The notes under the pieces were generated by a model. That model was given only the letters and a program-made list of their open reading frames with translations, was not told the origin of the DNA and made no database searches. A program made the translations under genes and the position numbers. Positions 42,561-46,168 of a DNA stretch of 46,168 nt are shown here, piece by piece (position 1 is the stretch's first letter; each line of letters begins with the position of its first letter). Origin of the DNA: an uncultured bacterium (GTDB lineage: Bacteria; Actinomycetota; Coriobacteriia; Coriobacteriales; Eggerthellaceae); NCBI GenBank assembly GCA_905215325.1, contig CAJMPP010000019.1:1-46168 (forward strand), in the 5' to 3' direction.

Positions 42561-42672
42561 GTTACCACGGACAGTTTCCCGTTCCAGCGATCGCGCCGCG
42601 CGAGGGAGAATCGGGGGGCGTTCCCGGCGAAGTCGGTTACCGCGGACAGTTTCCCGTTTTGGCAATCGCGCC
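42561..42672. repeat. Pair of 37-nt direct repeats 3' of mazG
   Basis: Copies at 42561-42597 and 42636-42672 match at 32 of 37 positions and share CGGACAGTTTCCCGTT. They are spaced 75 nt. The second copy ends on the first base of the mazG stop codon on the plus strand. Confidence 0.75.
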
Positions 42673-43574
42673 TACTTGCGCAAATCGGCCTTTGCCTGCT
42701 CCCACAAGCGGTTTTGCTCCTCGCAGGACATATCCTCAAGGCGTACGCCCTGCTCAAACGCCGACTGCTCCATAGCAGACCAACGCGTACGGAACTTACG
42801 GCAGCTTGCCCGCAGCGCGTTCTCGGAGCTCACGCCCATACGACGAGCGACGTTGACTAGGCTGAACAGCACATCGCCCAGCTCCTCCTCCACGTGGGCG
42901 ATTGCCTCAGGGTCGCCTTCGACCTTGCCGTTGGCCGCCTTCGGCGCTTGGCCGTATGCCTCGTTCAGCTCATCGACCTCGCTTCGAACCTGATCCCAAA
43001 CATCTTCGAGCGTTTCCCATTCGAATCCAGCCGCAGCCGCCTTGCGCGATATCTTCTGCGCCTGCATAAGGGCCGGGAAGCTCACCGGCACGCCGTCCAG
43101 CAACCCGGCCGGCGGCTCGTCTCCGTCATCCTCATCAGCCTGATCGGCCGCCTGCTTTTCCTGAAGCTTCACCTTATCCCATAGGCTCAGCACCTCGGAT
43201 GCGCCGGCTGCCGCCTCATCCCCGAACACGTGCGGATGACGCCTGACCATCTTGGCATCCACGTCCGCCGCGACATCCTCGATATCGAACTCTCCCGCAT
43301 CGGCAGCTATCTGGCTTTGCAGCACCACCTGCAACAGCACATCGCCAAGCTCCTCGCGCATATGGGCAATGTCGCCCGCCTCAATGGCGTCGACCGCTTC
43401 GTACGCTTCCTCGATCATGTTGTGGGCAATGGACGAATGCGTTTGCTCACGGTCCCACGGACACCCATCAGGCGCGCGAAGCGCCGATATCGTGGCCACA
43501 AACCGATCGAACGCAGGATGCTGTTCAGGATGCGCCGCCCGCTCAAGCGCATTCTCATGTTGTGATGCCGGCAT
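42672..43574 (-). CDS. mazG: MazG nucleoside triphosphate pyrophosphohydrolase
   Basis: A 300-residue protein with two MazG all-alpha domains. The first has CPWDREQTHSSIAHNMIEEA and EELGDVLLQVVLQ. The second has SEVDELNEAY and EEELGDVLFSLVN. The EExxE and ExxD residues bind magnesium. MazG hydrolyses NTPs or dNTPs to NMPs and in E. coli lowers ppGpp levels. That may be relevant to the alarmone synthetase just downstream on the same strand. An acidic insert separates the domains. The ATG at 43574 has AAAGGAG upstream, and TATACT at 43611-43616 is a plausible -10. Confidence 0.94.
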   Translation of the reverse strand: MPASQHENALERAAHPEQHPAFDRFVATISALRAPDGCPWDREQTHSSIAHNMIEEAYEAVDAIEAGDIAHMREELGDVLLQVVLQSQIAADAGEFDIEDVAADVDAKMVRRHPHVFGDEAAAGASEVLSLWDKVKLQEKQAADQADEDDGDEPPAGLLDGVPVSFPALMQAQKISRKAAAAGFEWETLEDVWDQVRSEVDELNEAYGQAPKAANGKVEGDPEAIAHVEEELGDVLFSLVNVARRMGVSSENALRASCRKFRTRWSAMEQSAFEQGVRLEDMSCEEQNRLWEQAKADLRK

Positions 43575-43983
43575 ACCATGCTCCTTTGTCGAGTTCTTTT
43601 TTTGCTGAAAAGTATACCCTTGAACGCAATCGCGCCACCGTAGCCGTCAGACACCTTGTTCATTTTTCGGCATGATGCCCTATAGCTCCCAAGGAGCTTA
43701 ACCCGCGTTTCCGCACGATGTCCCACGATCGAATCCCCGAAGGACCGCACCCCGCAGGCTCGCAACACAGCCTGCACACGCCGGTGCCTCGCGATCAAAT
43801 CTCCGACGGACCGCACCCGCCATTTCACCTACCGCCCCGACTGAGAGCCTTATCCCCCATCGCTCTCTGCAAACCTGCTGCCTTGATTTCACGCCATGCT
43901 GCAGGTTCCGCGTACATACCGCGCATATATGCTGCTATCGGGTATCATTAATCGCAAGCAACACCGAACAGGAAGAACGGCTC
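43575..43983. other. Divergent gap between mazG and the methyltransferase gene
   Basis: The 409-nt gap holds the mazG -10 box (TATACT on minus, 43611-43616), the methyltransferase -10 box (TATCAT on plus, 43943-43948) and a direct-repeat pair (43726-43818). No gene is convincing, although the minus-strand reading of the repeats gives similar short peptides. Confidence 0.55.
43726..43818. repeat. Pair of 27-nt direct repeats with hairpin between
   Basis: Copies at 43726-43752 and 43792-43818 differ at only 3 of 27 positions and both contain GGACCGCACCC. They are 66 nt apart. A perfect 7-bp hairpin (43754-43760 with 43769-43775) lies between them. Confidence 0.75.
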
Positions 43984-44835
43984 ATGATCATCAACGTCAG
44001 CACCATAGACGACCCCCGCCTTGACGCATACGCGCGCCTGACTGAGGTGCAATTGCGAAACAAGCTCGAACCTGAGAAGGGCATGTTCATCGCCGAATCA
44101 TCGAAGGTCATCGAGCGCGCCGTTGCAGGCGGCATGCGGCCGCTGTCGCTGCTAATGGAAGAGAAGTTCCTTCCCGGCATGCTCCCCATCATCGAGCAAA
44201 TCGAGCAACGCTACCCTGATTTCGATCTACCGGTGTTCATACTTCCCCACGGCCAGCTCAGACAGCTGACCGGCTTCGAGCTCACGCGCGGTGCACTCGG
44301 AGCCTTCAGACGCCCCATCGCTGCAAGCGTTGAGGAAGTTTGCCGCAACGCTCGACGAGTAGCCGTGCTCGAAGACATCACGAACCACACCAACGTCGGA
44401 GCCATCTTCCGCAGTGCTGCCGCACTTGGAATCGACGCAGTGCTCGTTACGCAAGCTTGCTACGATCCGCTCTATCGCCGAGCAGTCCGAGTATCCATGG
44501 GAACCGTGTTCCAAATTCCTTGGGCCCGCATCGGCGCAGATTCCGGTGCCACAGGAGCCGGATCGTGGGCCCACGACGGCATTCCGTTGCTGCACAGCCT
44601 TGGATTTAAAACCGCCGCTTTGGCACTGTCGGACGATTCGGTTTCCATCGACGACCCCCAACTTGCCAGCGAAGAGCGCCTAGCCCTGGTCTTAGGAACC
44701 GAAGGCGATGGCTTGGCTTCCAGCACCATCGCGAATTGCGACTACACCGTACGTATTCCCATGGCCCACGGAGTCGACAGCCTCAACGTAGCAGCTGCAA
44801 GCGCTGTTGCGTTCTGGGAACTGAGAGCAAGGTAG
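43984..44835 (+). CDS. SpoU/TrmH-family RNA 2'-O-methyltransferase
   Basis: A 283-residue SPOUT-class enzyme. The N-terminal part (to about 110) is a substrate-binding domain. The knotted catalytic domain has the three family motifs: NHTNVGAIFRSAAALG (motif 1), LALVLGTEGDGL (motif 2) and VRIPMAHGVDSLNVAAASAV (motif 3). It should methylate a ribose in rRNA or tRNA with S-adenosylmethionine; the site is not determinable. The start at 43984 has GGAAGAAC upstream. It ends before a large gap containing hairpins. Confidence 0.92.
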   Translation: MIINVSTIDDPRLDAYARLTEVQLRNKLEPEKGMFIAESSKVIERAVAGGMRPLSLLMEEKFLPGMLPIIEQIEQRYPDFDLPVFILPHGQLRQLTGFELTRGALGAFRRPIAASVEEVCRNARRVAVLEDITNHTNVGAIFRSAAALGIDAVLVTQACYDPLYRRAVRVSMGTVFQIPWARIGADSGATGAGSWAHDGIPLLHSLGFKTAALALSDDSVSIDDPQLASEERLALVLGTEGDGLASSTIANCDYTVRIPMAHGVDSLNVAAASAVAFWELRAR

Positions 44836-45352
44836 CAAATCGCCATTTTTCCGATCCTCGATCCGAGAAGCCCCGCCTACAGACGCAGGAACAACCGATA
44901 TGCATCTACTGCGAAAGCGCTTCGCGATGACGTCGAACGAGAAAGCTCCCGCAGCTTTCTCGTTCGACGCGCTCAAGCTCCAATAGCGAGACCAATGCGA
45001 TCGTTCTCGCAAGCACGAGTCAAACAACGCGTCTTAACGCATGGTTCCGTAGATTCTTGCTTGCGGCAAATCTTCAAAATCCAACAGGGCTCGATGCATA
45101 ATTATTCATCACACCGCCTTTTCCACGATGCCGCCTTTCGCGATGGCGACCGGCGCGCACAAACAAGTTCAAGCGCAGGAAAACTTGCGCGCCGCTCAGA
45201 CGTCGGCCCCCGACGGGCCGCAGGGGGGATGCTCCTCCCCTGCGGCCCTCTCGAACTGGCGCCTGCGAGCACTCGCAAGCGGCCAATCGAATTATTCATG
45301 GTTGACTTCAAACTATGTAACAACCATCGCAGGTACCTATTTTAAGTTCAAA
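44836..45352. other. Gap between the methyltransferase gene and uspA
   Basis: The 517-nt gap has no supported gene. It carries a perfect 17-bp hairpin (44931-44969) preceded by a smaller GCGAA/TTCGC one, a CGTCGG/CCGACG inverted repeat (45201-45214), a 12-bp inverted repeat (45215-45226 with 45237-45248) and a degenerate copy of the uspA 3' end (45306-45338). Confidence 0.6.
44931..44969. terminator. Long perfect hairpin 3' of the methyltransferase gene
   Basis: A 17-bp perfect stem (44931-44947 with 44953-44969) and a 5-nt loop, beginning CGTCGAACGAG. No T-run follows on either strand. The convergent setting suggests termination or RNA stabilisation. Confidence 0.6.
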
Positions 45353-45378
45353 CTATTTTACAACCAGCACAGGTACCT
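45306..45378. repeat. Degenerate duplication of the uspA 3' end
   Basis: The segment 45346-45378 (end of uspA with its stop codon) is repeated at 45306-45338 with 28 of 33 matches, 40 nt away. Read on the minus strand, the copy keeps the TAG stop and would encode VPAMVVT where uspA encodes VPVLVVK. Confidence 0.75.
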
Positions 45379-45784
45379 TTGCGCCGGCAAGAACCTTATG
45401 GCTGACGCTGCCCGTGTACTCCTTCAGACCGGAAAGACCCCTGTTGCCGATAACGATCATGTCGTATTCGCGCTGATCGGCAAGCCGGAGGATTTCACTG
45501 GCAGGATTAGCGCCCGTCAGCAAGAGAGAATCCGTACGAGATGCGACGTCATCACCCATATCATTAGCGGCAGCAGCCAACAAATCTTCGCCATCGGAAA
45601 TCATTAGGTCCAAAATACTTTGGAAGCTAGCCATTTGATCAGAGTTCAACATGGGAATCGGCACCACGTAGACAAGGTCGATATGGGCATTCGGATTTGC
45701 AGCAGCCAGCTCAGACGCAGTCTTAAGCGCCTTCTTCGAACCCTCAGACTCATCAAATGCAACGAGCATCTTATCAACAGCCAT
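45353..45784 (-). CDS. Universal stress protein UspA family
   Basis: A 143-residue single-domain Usp protein. It starts MAVDKMLVAFDESEGSKKAL and ends with the nucleotide-binding pattern of ATP-binding members, VIGNRGLSGLKEYTGSVSH then KVLAGAKVPVLVV. Usp proteins accumulate in starvation and stress; their exact actions vary. The start at 45784 has GGAGGAG seven bases upstream. A TATACT box at 45859-45864 is a plausible -10. The 3' end is duplicated just downstream. Confidence 0.92.
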   Translation of the reverse strand: MAVDKMLVAFDESEGSKKALKTASELAAANPNAHIDLVYVVPIPMLNSDQMASFQSILDLMISDGEDLLAAAANDMGDDVASRTDSLLLTGANPASEILRLADQREYDMIVIGNRGLSGLKEYTGSVSHKVLAGAKVPVLVVK

Positions 45785-46168
45785 AATGGATCTCCTCCCT
45801 TGCAGCCCGAATTTGCAGACCGCAAAATCGTGAGCAATCACTCCAATCCTTGAAATGAAGTATAGTCGACTTGCCCTTCATGATTCATACACAATTCGGT
45901 AACAGCAGGCACAACATCCAAGCCATATTCAAGACCAGCCCCAAATCCAGAAACGATCTCGCATCTTACAACGCTAAAACGTCCGCATAACGCAGAAAGG
46001 GCGCAAAGGTGATCTCTCCGCGCCCTGCGGCACATACCGTGCGCGCTACACCACGACGATCGACCTCCGGGGCGCAGCCCTCCAGATGCCGCGGGATGTC
46101 GGGAAGGCGCACGTCGAGCCGCCACCTGATTGCAGAAGCCGCCAAAACGCGGAGAGGCCCGCAGGGGG
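45785..46168. other. Right edge upstream of uspA
   Basis: This stretch carries the uspA -10 box (45859-45864). It also has a 7-bp hairpin AGGGCGC/GCGCCCT (45998-46004 with 46020-46026), which on the minus strand is followed by TTTC and may terminate a gene beyond the edge. CTCTCCGCG at 46014-46022 is complementary to 46148-46156. A minus-strand open frame runs from the edge to a TAA at 45966, but it is too short to judge. Confidence 0.4.

Noticed and set aside
15699..43818. CRISPR-like repeat-spacer arrays
   Set aside because: Repeat length and spacing look superficially similar, but each locus has only two to four diverged copies, the repeats differ between loci and there are no cas genes.
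45966..46168. 3' end of a minus-strand gene cut by the right edge
   Set aside because: A frame open from the edge to a TAA at 45966 has reasonable codons, but it runs through a terminator-like hairpin (45998-46026), shows no recognisable motif and is only about 67 codons.

Overview
The window looks like chromosome from a high-GC anaerobe of the class Coriobacteriia, most likely family Eggerthellaceae. This is an inference from content. There is a Tat-exported molybdopterin DMSO-reductase-type operon. Beside it lies a LuxR regulator with a long multi-membrane-span N-terminus, a type familiar from Eggerthella-like genomes. The genes are GC-rich and the ribosomal proteins actinobacterial in style. 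No phage, transposase, rRNA operon or CRISPR array was found.

Layout. 1-2.6 kb: a drug-type MFS exporter fused to two CBS domains. 2.6-8.4 kb (minus): dmsA-dmsB-dmsC, a TorD/DmsD-type chaperone and a second DmsC-like anchor. 8.7-10.5 kb (plus): the divergent membrane LuxR regulator. 10.6-15.6 kb (minus): a SanA/YdcF-type protein, leuS and eno. 15.9-20.1 kb (minus): an EcfT transporter subunit without its ATPases, then the alpha-type ribosomal operon infA-rpmJ-rpsM-rpsK-rpsD-rpoA-rplQ behind a strong promoter and a long structured leader. 20.4-20.6 kb: tRNA-Gln(UUG) and tRNA-Lys(UUU). 20.8-25 kb: a LysR regulator, an IMP dehydrogenase resembling that of the parasite Tritrichomonas foetus, and a neurotransmitter:sodium symporter. 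25-30 kb: a MacB-like ABC protein with a very large extracytoplasmic region, then an M18 aminopeptidase. 30.3-35 kb: purB, a MOSC protein, two TrkA-type potassium-regulator proteins and a secreted lysozyme-like protein. 35.4-38.1 kb (minus): an HlyIII, CorC/TlyC-like and PspC membrane-associated operon. 38.2-42.4 kb: YqeY, a ferredoxin-type aldo/keto reductase, a GH30 glycosidase and a small alarmone synthetase. 42.7-45.8 kb: mazG, a SpoU-type rRNA/tRNA methyltransferase and a UspA protein.

How the genes fit together. Anaerobic respiration (dms genes and their probable regulator), purine synthesis (guaB, purB), translation (infA operon, leuS, tRNAs) and stress control (alarmone synthetase, MazG, UspA) dominate. 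Convergent genes are separated by strong bidirectional hairpin terminators. Many genes have recognisable -10 boxes (TATACT, TATGAT, TATAAT) but weak -35 boxes. The clear exceptions are the tRNA and infA promoters.

The least expected signals are the following. (1) Several gaps next to gene ends carry degenerate direct repeats with a period of about 40-75 nt, each gap with its own repeat sequence and usually overlapping the 3' end of a gene. (2) The leader upstream of infA is structured. (3) The IMP dehydrogenase is of a parasite-like type. (4) EcfT sits next to rplQ without its ATPases and appears to be leaderless. (5) A GH30 enzyme is coupled to an alarmone synthetase. All comparisons were made by eye. 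No database or folding program was run.
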